A stretch of DNA of 64,000 nt from Antilocapra americana (GCA_007570785.1 ML664183.1:15976634-16040633); one strand, 5' to 3'. Shown: positions 46,906-62,400, numbered from the stretch's first letter. The notes: a model not told the origin generated them from the letters alone. Program-made: numbers and translations.

Positions 46906-47440
46906 CTAAATAAAATTGAAGAGAGAGAAAAACAGTTTTCACAGAAAATCGTATTACAGAAGGAACATCAATTATCAGTTGTTAAGCAAGTTCTGTATGT
47001 TCTAAATATTACTGTATGTTATGTACATACATTGACCATTGTACTACTATCTTAGAAATAGTCTGAAAATGCAAGCAGCATATGCAAGTAGAATTGAGAG
47101 AGAGTGACAGGGAGAAAGAGGGAGCCTGATAATTGAGTATATTCCTGGCTATTGTGAGTTTACCATTATACTTCTGGTTTCAGTAAAACTAAACCAGATT
47201 TTTATAAAATTTAAAATAGAGTGATTCTTACTACTTGCATTGTAAAGACCTACATATTCTATGGACTAAATTGTGTTCCCCCCAAATTCATATGTTGAAA
47301 CCTTAACCCCAAGGTGATTGTATTTAGGAAAAAGACTTTTAGGAAGTGATTAAGGTTAAATGAGGTCATAAGGTTTGGATTCTAATCCAACAGGATTGGT
47401 GGCCTTATAGGAAGACATGAGAGACAGAGAGAGAGAGACA

Positions 47441-47497
<57 letters not shown>

Positions 47498-50400
47498 CTC
47501 TCTTCAACCAGACACAAAGGGGAAAGGCTATGTGGACATGCATGGAGAAGGTGGCTGTCCAGTAAGAGAGCCCTCACTAGAACCTGACCATGCTGGCACC
47601 CCTGCTCTCGGACTTCCAGCTTCCAGGACTGTTAGAAATAAATTTTTGTTGTTTAAGCCACTCAGTCTATGGGATTTTTTATGGTAGCCAAAGGCGATTA
47701 ATGCACCATAGGTAGTTGCAGCAGCAAGACTAAGAAGAAAAGGTAACACGGACAAGTTATAAATCCTTTGAAAACAGTAACTTTGGCCAGGAAGAGGTTT
47801 CTAAGAGTAGAAATGTGCCCGGAGAGACTCTGACTCAGTAACTGCACCGTTGGTTCTCTTAGTAGAGTGATCTGCAGGCACAACGCCGGTACAGCCATGT
47901 CACATGTCACCGTCAGTGGATGGGTCTTTGCATCAGCAAATATCTGAAGTATAAGTCCCTACCTTGTAACACTGGGAAGCCTTGGATCTGGGCTTCGAAG
48001 CAAGTGGCAAATAGGAATGTGTAGCCATGAGAAGCCAATGTGAAGGGCAAAGAAGGAAATCAGTGAAGATTAGGACTAATGAGTACTGCATACAACGGAA
48101 CAGTGGGCTAAGGAAAGCCTGGTGCACTCAATGCCAAGGGCCACTGGTGAAAGAAGAGGCTTGCTTTTCCTGACTTGGTAGTGTTCTCAGTAGAATAATA
48201 CAAGGCATAAATATTCAAATGCAAGGATAGAGAAAGATAAAGAATAGAAAAACAACACAGCACAGAGGAAGCAAAATATTAGCAAGCTTTAAGGCACAAG
48301 TGGGTCTGAGGAACTCCTGAAATCAGAATACAATTACTGCAGTAATTTAATACCCTACTCAGAATGAACTGGGAAGCCCAGAAGATGTCAAAAGAAAAAT
48401 GAACATCCAGATCAGGATCTAAATGATACCTGGTGGCTTCTGGCCCAGAAATTTTTCTTTTTTCACTTTTTTTTAGTAATACGGGATTGGTGAATATATT
48501 GGTAATTACACCTGTCTAACTTATGATGGACATTGCTTATAGTTGTGACAAAGGTTATTAATTGTTAAAATTTATATATTGTTTACAGTTTAAGATTTTC
48601 TTTTTCTCCCTAAAGTTCCAAGCAAAAGATCCATAATTGAGCCTACTACCATGTATTTTGATAGAATCTGTGAGCTCAATGAAGGAGTTAATACCTGTGA
48701 TTCAGCGTTCATCCAAGCAGGTATTTGAGTCTTAATCTAAAAAACTTTTCCTAAAGAAAAGCTAGTACAAGGAGTTGTTAATCACAGGAGTAAATAGCAC
48801 TCTGACACAGCGTGTGAGTTTGTGTGTGTGGGCAAACACCTCTCCACACACACACAACTATAGTAGTTTAGGGGAAAATCAGATTTTTCACACTACTTGA
48901 AGTTATGCATTTTCACTATCATAGCTATTATGGTAACAGTGAAATTGCTTTAAAAAAATCTCCAAATTTCCACATGCCTGATTTGAAAAAAATCCATGTA
49001 CCTTTGTGGCCTACTTGTTTAATTTGCGCTCAGTCTATTAGCCAGAAGCTGAAGCCATCATTGGATTTCTTTAAATACTGGAAAAATTAACAACAATGCC
49101 TATTCACTTTAATATGGAGTTTTTCACAAAGGAAAATTTTCATATATAATGTAAAGATATAAATGGACATATCATTATCTGGCAAATAGCATTGCTTTTT
49201 TCTAAAGGTGATAATCCTGTCTGGAATATCTTTAATAATTCATAATTGTTTTTGAATGAGCAGCAAATGACATCCAAATACTCATTAGGATAATGTTAGT
49301 TCATTTTATGAGGTTCATTTATGAGAGATGGATAAGAAGCCAGAGAATATGCTTTAGAAATAAAATTATGCATCTTCAATTCTTTCTTTAAAAATATGGT
49401 CTTAAGTGATGAGAATTTCTATTTTATTGAGAAGGAGTAAGTGTAACAGAAGAATGGACTTTTGATCCAGAAACCCTGGGTGGTATTCTGGTTCTTTTCT
49501 AGCTAAATAATTTTTGACAATTCACCTAACCTCTCTGAGCTTCTGGAAAAATAGAGACAATTTACATAACCTAATGTTTATCTGGGAAGGTCATGCTGAG
49601 AATGAAAAACAATGATATGGCAAGCTGTAAGATCCCCCGAAATAGCATCTGAACTATACAAAGTATCTGGCATAGTGAATGGACCTTAGTGAGCAGGTGC
49701 TTGATGAGTAGATACTATTTTTACAAATTTCATTTGCAGTATACAATTGGTGATTATTGTTATTGTACCTGGTGGAAGTGCTTCATGTTCTGATCAGGGT
49801 TTCCCCAATCAAAAGCTTGGAATCGACCAGAATTAACAGCCTATAAAAAGATACAAATAATAAACATGTTAAAATGATATACAAAAACAACATACATGTA
49901 AAGACAGTAAGCAAAAACTTTACAAAAAGGATTGACATAATATCCCCTGCTTTAGCACATGAGCTAAAAGTCAAAGTTTAATAAGTGAAATGATAAAAAC
50001 TGATACAAATTCATGGAACTCTCTTTTCTCCCCTTTTGTACTTTTCCAATGAAAATCTTTGAGCAGTGATGCCGTTAAACAAATTCTATGCTATGTACAT
50101 AGACATGTTTTAACAGATACTACATTGATTCTTGAACATCTTGGCTTCAAGAATTTTAGTATTTTTTAAAAGATGACTGCTACTATTACTAAACTTTATA
50201 CCTTGTTTCTTATCAGAAGATCTAGGATATTATGACTATATTCCTAATTCTTATACATTTTTGCTACCTTTGAAAGGACTGCTCACTCAAAGAACACCTT
50301 CAAGGCCTTCTGAGGTATAGTGTCTGCTGTCTCCTGTCTATATGGCCGAGCAGCCTGCCATGTTGTCAACAACATGGCCGCAGGCTGAGTGTCTGAGACA

Positions 50401-53400
50401 CTGTGTGTGCCTTTTTGTTATTTTAAGTTTTAGACTTCAGATATTAATATAGAAACGTTAATACCTCTAGGGGTTCCTTTTTTTGGTTATTTGCTACCCA
50501 TTTGGATTGAGGAGACATAATTCTTACCTTTACCTCAAGCACTTCATTAAATTATTTTCAGACTACTCCAAAAGTTTTTTTTTCCTTTAACTTGATTTTT
50601 TTCACATGAACTGATTTAATTCTGATTTTTTGTTTAAAATGTTTCCTGTTGTGATTTATATTCACAGAGGCTGTAGTCTGCTGTGGTTGAAATTCTGTAG
50701 GTTTTCAGCAATGAGAGGCAATAGAATGTACTATATAGTTAGGAACTTGGGTACTAGCATCAAACAGATCTAGTTTTAATCCAGGCTTAATGGATTATTA
50801 AATCTGTGATCCAGGCTGTATATGCATCTTCTCTAAACCTGTTGTCTCATCCGTGCAATGGAAATGACAGTAGCATTCTGATTATAGGGTTATGAAGATT
50901 AAGTAATATATGAAAAGCATGTGGCACCTAGGAATGGTCAAGAAATCACTCTTTTTATTGATATTGTTACCATCATGTCATTATCATCATCCTTGCTTTA
51001 GCTGTCTATGTAACTTATGACCAAATATTTTATCTCCCCACCCCACCCACTTATTTCTATTCTCAAGAGAACTTTCTATCAAAGGAGAAGAGATAGCTTT
51101 AAGAGTCAACTGTGAGAGGTAAGGACTGGCTATAAAATTTTTAGAGTAGGGAATATCAGTGGTTTCATTGAAAGACTGTTAGGTGAATTCATAACAGACA
51201 ATGAGATACATATATCTGGACAATAAGAACACATTGTAAATGTTCAATGAATTTGAAATCGAAGTTGTATTATCTGGAAAACTATGCCTTTCAGAGTCTG
51301 TCTCCTCACCAGTAGGAAGCCCTCAATCTGGACTATCTGTCTTCCTTTAGCAGCTTAAATGCTTATCTCTTGAGGGTGGAACTCTTCAAAGAATGTCAGA
51401 AATCTTCAACTAGTATTTAAGACAAGCAGTGATTGTCAACTTTAAAGCATGGAAGAAATGTATCAGGGTGTAGGTTAAAATTCAGATTCCTAGGGATTTT
51501 AGATTCTTATTCAACTTTTTAAAGTATTTTAAAATTAAGATATTTAATTAAATATTAAACCTCCCCGACTTGTACATGTGCACACACACATACACACACT
51601 CAGACATATGTGGCTTAGAAAGCTATACCAACTGAATTTGACTTATAGCTGAGCTTGCCAAATACTGAGAAATATAGTAACACACACAAAAAAAAACTTA
51701 AATGGAGAGTAAAAACAGAAACCCTTAATCCATTTTAAACCCTCTCTAACATTTAATTTCCTCTAAATTAAGCAGTATTTCCACTCTCTGAAATTGCCCA
51801 TATGCCAGTTGGAGGATAAAAAGATCTTTCTACTGCTGCTGCTAAGTTGCTTCAGTCATGTCCAACTCTGTGCGACCCCATAGATGGCAGTCACCAGGCT
51901 CCACTGTCCCTGGGATTCTCCAGGCAAGAAAACTGGAGTGGGTTGCCATTTCTGTCTCCAATGCACAAAAGTGAAAGTGAAGTCACTCAGTCGTGTCCGG
52001 CTCTTAGCGACCCCATGGACAGAAGCCTACCAGGCTCCTCCTTTCATGGGATTTTCCAGGAAAAAGAATACTGGAGTGGGGTGCCATTGCCTTCTCCAAA
52101 GATCTTTCTAGAATAGCATTTATCATGTTATGTATAGCTCTGTTAGAGGGAAAGATTTCCCTAAAGAGGAAACACGAAGTTTTTCTAGACAAGACAATTA
52201 GGAGTAATCTGAAGATCAGAATTCAGTCAGAATATCTGGGAATACACAGAGGATCTGGAGAATAGATGAGAGTAAAGAAAATCGACATGAGTTGATCTGA
52301 TTCCAAAAACAGCTTCCCAAACAGTGGCATAACCGACAGAGAGAGCTCTCCGGATGTGCTCCTCAGGGATCTTGCAGAGATACGTGTGTGTTATATCAGG
52401 AAGTGGGAGTACATACCTGGGCCCAGTGCAGCATGGTCTGAACAGATGTTCCCTCAGAGCTTTGTGCAAAATAAACGTCTAAGCGACTCTGCAAAGTAAA
52501 AAGATTATTTCTTCCCTGAAGGCTAATCATATAATCACACCACAAGTGAATTTGAGTATTTTCTTTCCCTCTCTCACCTGACCCAATCTCTCTCTCTCAG
52601 AATAAACATGTACCACATCCTCTGAAGACAAACAAGCAAAGAAGCCCATCTTTAAGAATTTTCTCTTCCCTCACCTCTATTCTCCTGCCTAGGGCAGTGT
52701 CTGTGTAAAGCCCACAGAGGACATCCTCTAGTCAAAGACAAAGGGCAACACACTTTTTCTTTCCAGGTCCAAGAATACAGTCAAGAGATATTTAATGAAG
52801 ACTCAAATCCTCCAACTCAAGCAGCTGGACTCTCAGCTTGGGTTGGAAGCCATGAACATGCTAGTTACATTCCAGGAGACAAGAAGACTTTGAAATGTGG
52901 TTTCCATGAAATTTAGAAGAAATTCTCCTTATCTCTGTCCAACAAAACAATTGCTTTCCTGGATCTGACTACTTACACGTACCATGTTTAAGTTTTTTGG
53001 ATCAAATCCGCTCAAAGTAAATATAAAGTTGCTGCAAATACGACGAAATATCTTCCGGTTGCATACCTTGGTGGCAATGAATTGGTCGAAAAATATGTGA
53101 GGAGAGAACATCTTGTCACCAAATAATACCTGCAAGATTGATTTAAGACACCATCAACTTTAATGGATGTGAATGTCAAGTGGAAAATGAGTGGTAATTC
53201 AGTCAAGCACTGGGTGACATCTGCTCAGTATTAGTCCCCAGTGAAACCAAAAAGTCCATTAAACTTTGTAGTCCTCCCAACTCACCTCTTGAAGCTTTTT
53301 CTCCCAAGATCCTTTAGTTGAAGTGTTTTTTGGAGCATCCCTTAAAAAACTAGTCTCCATAGGAAACTGGTAAGGCTCTGGGGACAGTGATACCTTGGTT

Positions 53401-56400
53401 TGATTCTAAACTCTGTCTCGTATTTAGTTTTCTATTATTCTGGATTTCCTCAACTATAAAATAGGAAATCAATGTGCACATTTCTGTGTAGATAATAGAT
53501 CATATTTAAAACACATCTAGTGAAAAGTAGGCAAGGTGGTAGAGTAGAAAGACCCTAAGCTCATCTTCCCCACAGGCACACTAAAGTTAGAACTATTTAC
53601 AGAGCAACTATTGATGAGAAAAACTGGAAGACCAATGTTTGGCTTCTAGGAGAGGAAAAGAGGAAAAAAAAAAAAACAAACCCAAAATCTTAACTGCCTA
53701 AAAGTTTACACCATGCCTATCATTTCATTGTCAAATCTTATAAAGTTTGTCCTCTTTTTGCATGACCCTGACCTGGTTTCTCAACTTAAGTGTAACAGTA
53801 ATTCTATAACCATTTCCCTCCTCTTTTGCGCTTCTTATATCTTTTATTCTCATTCACTTCCATTTGGTCCCCAGGAGAATTTTTCTAAAAAGAGCATTAT
53901 GCATGTCATTCTTTTGTGTAAATACCTTCCATGATCACCCACCATATATTGAATAAACCCAAGATTCTTAACTTGGCATTTGAGTCCACATTTCCAATAT
54001 TCCTACATTTCCTACAGAATCTATTCATATATTTCAAATATTATTTCTCATACCTTTCACAAATTTAAAGCTAAATAAAGTCAATTACATGTGATTTCCC
54101 ATGGCTTGAGCTTCACGCCTTCAATGGTACTCAAGTTCCCCTCTTAGTTTGGAAAGACTTTCTACAAGACATTGTCAGTTGAAATCTCGTCCTTTAGCCC
54201 AAACTCAGAAATGCCATTCAGGAACTCTTCCGTGATTCTAATGACTAGAAACATTTTCTCTGAGTTTGTCTGGCAGTTTCTTTGATCTATCATTATGATT
54301 TTGGTGGAATTTCTATTAGGAATTAGTGAGTTAGTCACATGTGGTAGCTTCTCTATTGGAGTTAAAGCACCATATGAGTAATATTTCTAAAACTTACAAA
54401 ACTCACCAATCCATTTCTCTGTTCAACATTCTTCAATGACTTCCCATCACCAACAGAAGAAAACTCTTTAACATGACATAGCTGCTTTCTATGAACTGTC
54501 CATTATTCTCTTCTTGTTCAAGTCTTCTACCATTCACTCATGTACCCCAATTTTCAGTCATGCTGATTGGCTGAAAAGTAGCTTTATAGGCATAGCTGTT
54601 TCCTGGTGCCATGCTTTTGAAACAGTAGCTCTTGATCATCTTTTTTTTTTTTTTTTTACAGCATTGAATTGAACTGCACTACACTATAGGTAGATCAAAA
54701 CATATTGAAAGTTGAAGCAGAGTTGTGCAAATTGAGAATGTGAAGGTCCTACCATCTCAAAATCTCTCATAACTTTGTGGGAATGCTGAAATAACTTAAC
54801 AGGAAGTCTGGTGCTGTTTGCCTGATAATGCAGGACAGGGTTGGACTGAAATCTCTATGGTAAAAGATGCCCATGTACTATGTGAGCATTTTTCACACTG
54901 TTACTGTAGTTTTGCTGCTACGGTCTTTCTTGGTTGTATAGGTATGGAATTAAATCACCCTGGGCTAATTAGCTCATCTCTCACCAATCAGAACTCCTGG
55001 CTTCTATAAAAGTTCTTTCACTTTCGTATGCTTTCACTGAAATCACTAAACAGTCTAATCACCTTCTGTCTGTCACGGGAGAAGCCCATATTACTATGTA
55101 ACAAGAAAATACATCAGCTCACAAGGAACAGTTCTCTCCATTGAGCAAATAATCATTTAGTTAGCTGGCAGCTGGCAGAAATCATGTGAGGTCTAGGATA
55201 CTGCCTAGGTTTTGAGGAGTTGACAAACAGAGTTGACAAAGTGTGGGCAAGTGTGTTCTATGGAAATCATGACAGCAATAACAATAGCTAGAATTCATTA
55301 AAGGCTAACAATATGTAAGAGATTTACATATATGTACTCACTTCATCCTCAGAGTAGCCCTACGAGTAGAGACTACTATTATCCTCACTTAATAGATGAA
55401 TAAAATACTTTCTAGAATTAAGGTCTTGACCAAATTCACCCAGCTACCTAGGATTCAAATTTATGCCATGAGATTCCATAAGGTCTGAAATACTACACCA
55501 TACTGTTCTTGATACACTAGGGGGCACTGGAGAGAAATTTAACCTACTAAATTAAACCCTTGATGCTTTTGAACTGTGGTGGAGAAGATTCTTGAGAGTC
55601 CCTTGGATTGCAAGGAGATCAAATCTAAAGGAAATCAACCCTGAATATTCATTGGAAGTACTGATGCTGAAGCTCCAATACTTTGGGCACCTGATGCGAA
55701 GAGCTGATTCATTAGAAAAGACACTGATGCTGGGAAAGATTGAGGGCAGAAGTGGATGACAGAGGACGAGACGATTGGATGGCATCACAGACTCAAAGGA
55801 CATGAGTTTGAGAAAACTCCAGAAGATGGTGAAGAACAGGAAGCCTGGCATACTGCAGTCCTTGGAGTCACAAAGAGTCGGACATGACAGAGCAACTGAA
55901 GAACAACAACAAATTAAACCAATCAATCAGCCCATCTATCAAATCAAATTGCTATATCTGTGATTGAGGAATCATGTGAGAGTTGCTGCTAAGTCGCTTC
56001 AGTCGTGTCTGACTCTGTGCGACCCCATAGATGGCAGCCCCCCAGGCGCCCTCCTCCCTGGGATTCTCCAGTCAAAAACACTGGGGTGGGGTTGCCATTT
56101 CCTTCTCCAATGCATGAAAGTGGAAAGTGAAAGTGAAGTTGTTCAGTCGTGTCCGACTCTTAGCAACCGCACGGACTGCAGCCTACCAAGCTCCTCCGTC
56201 CATGGGGTTTTCCAGGCAAGAGTACTGGAGTGGTTGCCATTGCCTTCTCCGTCATGTGAGAGAGAAGCCTCTAAATCAAAAATTTAAGACAGTAGAGTAG
56301 AATGGCATGAGAGTGAGCATCCTGAACTCAATTGGGAAAACTGTGCATCATCAGTAAGCCTACTTGTGTACCTCAAGCACCTATTTTATTCTTTCTAGAT

Positions 56401-59400
56401 GCTCAGTTATGTCAGACTCTGTGTGTACTCAAGGACAATAGCCTGCTGGGCTCCTCTGTCCATGGAATTCTCCAGGCAAGAATACTGGTGAGGTTAGCCA
56501 TTTCCTTCTTCAGAGGATCTTCTGACCCAGGGATCGAACCCGAGTCTCTGGCACTGTACGTGGGTTCTTTACCACTTGGTAAAACTTTATGTCTCAAGAT
56601 GTCTTTTCTTGAAATCAGTAGAAATAGAACTAGTTTTAGTTATTACAGACTGAAACCTGGGGAAAAGTTGTCACATACCTTGACTACTTTTCTGGAAAGA
56701 TTTGTTAGTTTTTTCATAGGACTTCGGGTATATTTCAAGGTCGTGACTGGAGCCAATGCAAAAAATATCTTAATCCTTTTAGCCAGCTCTGTATTAGTAG
56801 AGAATGCTATGAAAGCTGAAAGGGAAGAAGATACTAATTCATGGGTTTAGAACAATTCTTACTTAACTCACTTTAAATGATAGTAAAAGCAATTATATTA
56901 AAAAAGAGAACAAAGACACTCAGAATAAGTACCATTTGGGGGCAAGGATTTTTAGATTTTCAAAGATGAAACTGGCTAATTCAGAATAAAGTGAGTTTGC
57001 TGTTTCTGAAGGATGCAAATCTACTTACAGAGGATATTACAGAAAGGATTTAATATCTGTTGTCAGGCATGTCTGGGTAAACTCCAATAGCCATTCTAGC
57101 TTGACCCTAGTCTTTGGTATCAGACAAAACTGAGCTGTAATTTTGGTTTCCCATTTGCTAGCTGTGTGAAAACTTGGGCAACTTACCTCCCCTTTATGAG
57201 TTTCAGCTTTCTCTATCTGTAAACATGGCAATTAGAATACTTATAGAATAATTCTTTCAGAGGTTGGATTTATATATATGTAGAGTTTCTAATGGCATTA
57301 TCACCATTAGAAAGGGCTCCTAAGTGCAGCCATTTATAAAATATGGGTGATAAGGCTCTCAAATGCCTGGTGTGAGTGCTGCGAGCATTGTCAAGGTTTC
57401 TAGCCGAAAAGAGAACAGAGAAGAGGATGGGGAGCCATGCGCACTGCCAGTGTGGCCAATCCACATGTAGCCTGCCCAAGCGCCCACTGGGGGAACTAAT
57501 CAAAAGTCACATTGATTGTGGCATCCAATCACTGAGATTTGTAATTCTCTGCTTCCTTTTTAGGTTCCCTTACTAGACTGTGAGCTCCTCAAGGGAAAGA
57601 TGTATACCATATTTAGCTTTGATTTCCTGGTATCTAACCCAGTGTCTGGCAAGTGTTTGTTGGGTACACAAATGAATAAATAAATAATTGACTTTCTTTC
57701 AGTCTTATCCATCAATCTCCAAATTTAGTCCTGAGGAGGCAGGAAAATCCCTTAGTCATCCTCACTTTATTTACTCTTCAGAAGACAGCCTGGCATGATG
57801 TTTTTCCAACTCAAAGTCCCCAAGCTAGAGACGGCACAGAGGGAAGAAATCTTGACCCCTTTCACAAATATGAAGAAAATCTCCTGACACCCTCAGGTCA
57901 CATCTGCCCCAAACACACCAATGGTGGTGCCTTGGGAGTGGCCCACGTAGTAGAGTCGCTCTTGTCTGGTTTTCTCTATGATAAAATTGATTGTGGCTGG
58001 AAGGTCATATTTAGCCATCTCATCCAAACTGCCAAAGGAAACAAAACAAAACAAAACAGCGTTAGAAAAATTCCCTCTCATTGTTAGGCTTGTAATGCTT
58101 AAACATATGCATTGCAGATCTAGATGCTTAGCTTCTGTTAAATATAAGACCTGAATCAATACATGATGTCAGGCATCTTCTGAGGATCTCGTTTTGATCC
58201 AAGAGTAACTTTGTGTTAAGAAACTGAAAACTCTGACTTGCAAAGCCTACAGAGTTGTTGTAGTTGCTTGGTCATTAAGTCATGTCTTTGCAATCCCTTG
58301 GTCTGCAGCATGGGGTCTGCAGCTCCTCGGTTCTCTACTGTCTCCGGGAGTTTGCTCAAATTTCTGTCCTTTGAGTTAGTGACGCTATGTAACCATCTCA
58401 TTCTCTGCCACCCCCTTCTCCTTTTGCCTTTGATCTTTCCCAGTATCAGGGGCTTTTTTTTTACCCAATCTACAGAGGCTTTTCACTTAATTCTATAGCA
58501 GATTTACCAAACTCCTTTGAAAAGAGAAATTACCTGGAATGCTTATTTTACAAACAGAGAAAGTGAAGAGACTTGCAGACCTCAGCCCAGATAGAGTGAA
58601 TCAACATTTCCAGGAAAGAGGCCTCAGGTGCTTTCTCTCCTGTGTGTAGTTGGGAAAACACTCATCTGGGAATCATGATGCTATTTTCAATGGTGGCATG
58701 ACACAACTGCACTGGGATGTGGAATTAGGGAATGACAAATGACTTCCAGAAATGAGGCGGGAATGAGGTTAAGGAATAAGCAGTTTCAGTGACCTTCAAG
58801 GCATAGTTCTTAGCTTCACTACAAATGCCAGGTTTGCTTCTGTGACTCAGCTGGCCTAACTTCTAAGGCAGACAGCACCCCAGGGACTGCTGTTGGCAGG
58901 TTGGCTCCGCGGAGAGATTTAACACCCTCAGTCTATGGAGGACAGAGTTCCTTCACTCAGTGAATAAACAATGGAGTGTCATTTCTGCTCAAGTGCTTGG
59001 CTCATTTTGACTTAACACAAATGTCTGGTGCTCAGGATTTTCAACCAGAACATTGTTTCTGTTCCCATTTCTTGATCAGTGTCATTATTCCTCTTCATTA
59101 AGCGTACTGTGTAAATTTCTGGCCTGCACAGTGACAACGTGATAGTCCTGGAATTTGCATTTTGATTTTATTTCTTTCTTACATATTTACATACACACAG
59201 GCCAAGTGGAGTGTTTAAAACAATTATCAATGCAATAATGAGGGTATTTGTTCAGAGCTTGTGAAGAAAACCTGGGTAGAGGAAGGTATGTTTATTTCCA
59301 TCTTGTGGATTCCACAGCGTGCAGTTGGACAAAAAGGGAAAATTCAAAAGAGCATATAAAAGAGCAAAGTACACACTTTGGTCATTAGTAGTGCTTTTCT

Positions 59401-62400
59401 TACCTGAAGGCCCAGTATTCCGGTGATTTAGGTGAAAATTTCAAGTGTTTTCTGGACCAGGTATTTCCCCGGCTGTTCCCCAGCCACACATCATAACCAA
59501 CATCTGCCAGAAGGAAAGCCAAGCTGTTGTTGGGCAGGTTGCAAATCCAGTTACGGGCAGATGCAACTAAACCATGTTGCAAATATACAACAGGCTTTGG
59601 AGCTGCAAAACACAGGCAATGAGAATTTTTTTATCTGAACTTCCTTGGTGCCTACAAGAAAATTCTCTTTTCTGATTCCCTGTAATACAAAAGAAAGGTT
59701 AAGAAAGGAAATTTGGCATCACCAGGCAAGTCTAGGTTTTAGGATTTTGAACTACTTCTGAAGCTGGTCAAGTTATTTATCTTCTCCATGTCTTGTTTTT
59801 CTCTCTGTAAAACTGGGATTATGTCCAATGCACTGAATTATTAAATAGCTGTTAGAGTCAGAGTGCCCTGCTTCAAAGATCTCTTCTGCTATGTATCAAT
59901 CTCTTTGTGCCCTAGTTAACTTATTTTGTAATGGGGGATAATAAAAAATGCTATCTTATGGTGTAGTTATAAGAATTAAATTAGAATTAAAATATAATTT
60001 TGTTCAGCCACAATCATTACCTGCTCTATAATTAGTCACACTAATGACATTTTATTTCTCAAAAAGCATCTGATTACAAAGCTAATATTTTTCCAATATA
60101 ATAACAAAGACAATACAAAGGCCATTTGTTGAATATTTCACTGAATGCCAGGTACTATGCTAGTTAATTTGTATTGTCAGAGAGTGAAATGCAAGGCTTT
60201 AAGTGAAACGTACACAAGGTAAAATTGTTCATTTGATGTAAAAATTCTGCTCACAATGTAGAATTGGAACAATTTGATTAAAGAAAGAGAAAAGAAAAAG
60301 AAGGAAGTGGGAAAGTGGTGCTAAAATTATTGAGAAGAGAAAGAGAAGTGACTAGGATATTTCTGTCTTTTATAAAAGGTTTATGATGCTGTGTTGGTAC
60401 CACAAGTCTTTCCCACAGGTCCCCTTTGGGGCTCGACCAGCTTCCTGAGATTGAGTAGGCGAGACTGGACTTTCAGAGTGCCTCGGCCATCTGGAAGCAA
60501 GGACCAGAATCTATATCCATTAATCCACCTTTTGAGAAAAAGACAGAAGGAAGAGGTGTTACTAATTCTGCTAAAATACCACCAAAGTGCAGTCACAATC
60601 CATAGCTCATCTCTAATTTGGGCCCTCAGGCAGCTTCTCATTGTAGAGACAGCTTTCCTTCCATGCTTTTTGGCAGCTACCTGGTAGAACTGGCAAGGTG
60701 AAAGTTCCGGCAAGTAAAGTTCTCACGAGTATTTCCAAAGGTAATGGAGCTATTTGAGGGAATGGTCAGTTCTATAAAATGAGCAACACTATTCCATCTA
60801 GATTGCATAATTAAAAAAAAATCTTCTAAAAAATAACTCTTCTGATATTGGAAAGTTTGTTTATACAAAGCTCCAAAGAATAAAAGGCGCTAAGAAATGA
60901 GAGAAGAAGCAAACAATTCTTGTCAAGTGGATCCTGTCTTCTCTCAGATACTAACTTGTATTGCAGGAAGCTAGAAATGGCTCTTTAATTACAATCAAGT
61001 ATAGAACTAATAGGGTCAGGTTTACTGTAAAAAATAAAATGCAAATAACTTGTGTAGAGAACTAATTTGAAATGAAATAAAAACAGTTAGAAAGCTATTG
61101 CAGTAGCTTAAAAGATAGCTGATAATGTCAAAGATAATGATAATGTCTAAGCCTTGACTTGAGTGACATTGAAACTGAGAGTTTTCAGATTAGAGAGACA
61201 TTTAGAATGCAAAATTAGTAGGTCTTGGTGATTGGCTGGATATAGAAAGCGAGGGGAGAAAAGCATCAAAATGACCTTAGAGTTCTGGTTTTTAAGCTGG
61301 AAAGTGGGTATTCCTAGAATAAGACCACATTTTCTTTTGTTTCCGCGTTTGTTGGGAAAGAGGACAAAATGATGCAGAAAAGGAAAGACTAAATAGTGTA
61401 TGCCAAAATGATTTAAAAACTCCAGCACTATACGAATGAAATGGAATAATGGAGGTGATGGTGATGATTTCCTCCACTATCAGAAGAGAATAGGCTCTAT
61501 TTTAGAATCACAGCTTCCTGCTGCTATCAGCACATCCAGGAATCCCTCCTTAGGCATTATTCCTTTCATAATGAAATAAATCCTACCTGTTTTTGGACAT
61601 CCTCTTCCATGAGGAATCCTGTAAATTCCGAGGATATAACCATCTTCTGTGACAACGTCATATGTTTCATAAGGATAGCCCCAGTAGGAAATAATCTGGC
61701 TCTAAAAAGGGGAAAGGAACATGTACACCTTCATGATGTAATGCCTAGATTTTTACCCACATGGCAATAATACTTTAATAATACTTTAATAATACAACCT
61801 ACTGTTCATCTATGTTTAGGAACAGAATCGAGTAGGAAAATCAAGATAACTTGAGGAGGGTTTTAAAAGGAAGATGCATTGAAGGTGTTTGTAAGATAAG
61901 ATGGTGATCAGACATGGTAGTTTTCTTGCACTCAGGTTCACTCTAAATGTTTTTTGAAAAATTATATCATTGATAGTTCCATTCTTAAACTTCTAATACA
62001 AATGGGTATGAGTGGGGACATCACGGTGCACAATGTATACAAGAAATGTGTTTTCCATTGGAATGAAGCATATAGTAAGCATTTGTCACTGGTCTTTTTT
62101 TGTTTGTTTTTGTTGTTTGCATAGATCTATTTAATTCCACTTTGTTCTAGTCCCCTTCTGATATGAATTCCTGCATGTTAAGATATTTTTGTTTATAAGC
62201 AGCCCAAACCAAATCTGGCTTACTAAACTTAAAATGTACATGAATGTAGTTCATAAATCAGAGAAACTGCTCTAGAAAAAACCTCAGGAAGAGCCCAAGG
62301 ATTCTCTAAAAAGATCATCAATAGGAACTCGTGAATTTTCTCTTCAGGAAACCACCATGAGACGGTAGCTCAAACCACCAGCAGAGGGAGCCTTACTGCC

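Noticed and set aside
57270..57576. Frames in LIPK intron 5 with locally higher GC
   Set aside because: No known protein, and not flanked by convincing splice sites in frame with LIPK.
60381..60713. Overlapping open frames of 98 (plus) and 110 (minus) codons in LIPK intron 3
   Set aside because: Considered as a processed pseudogene, but I recognised no parent protein and saw no poly(A) tail or target duplication. A translated database search would decide.
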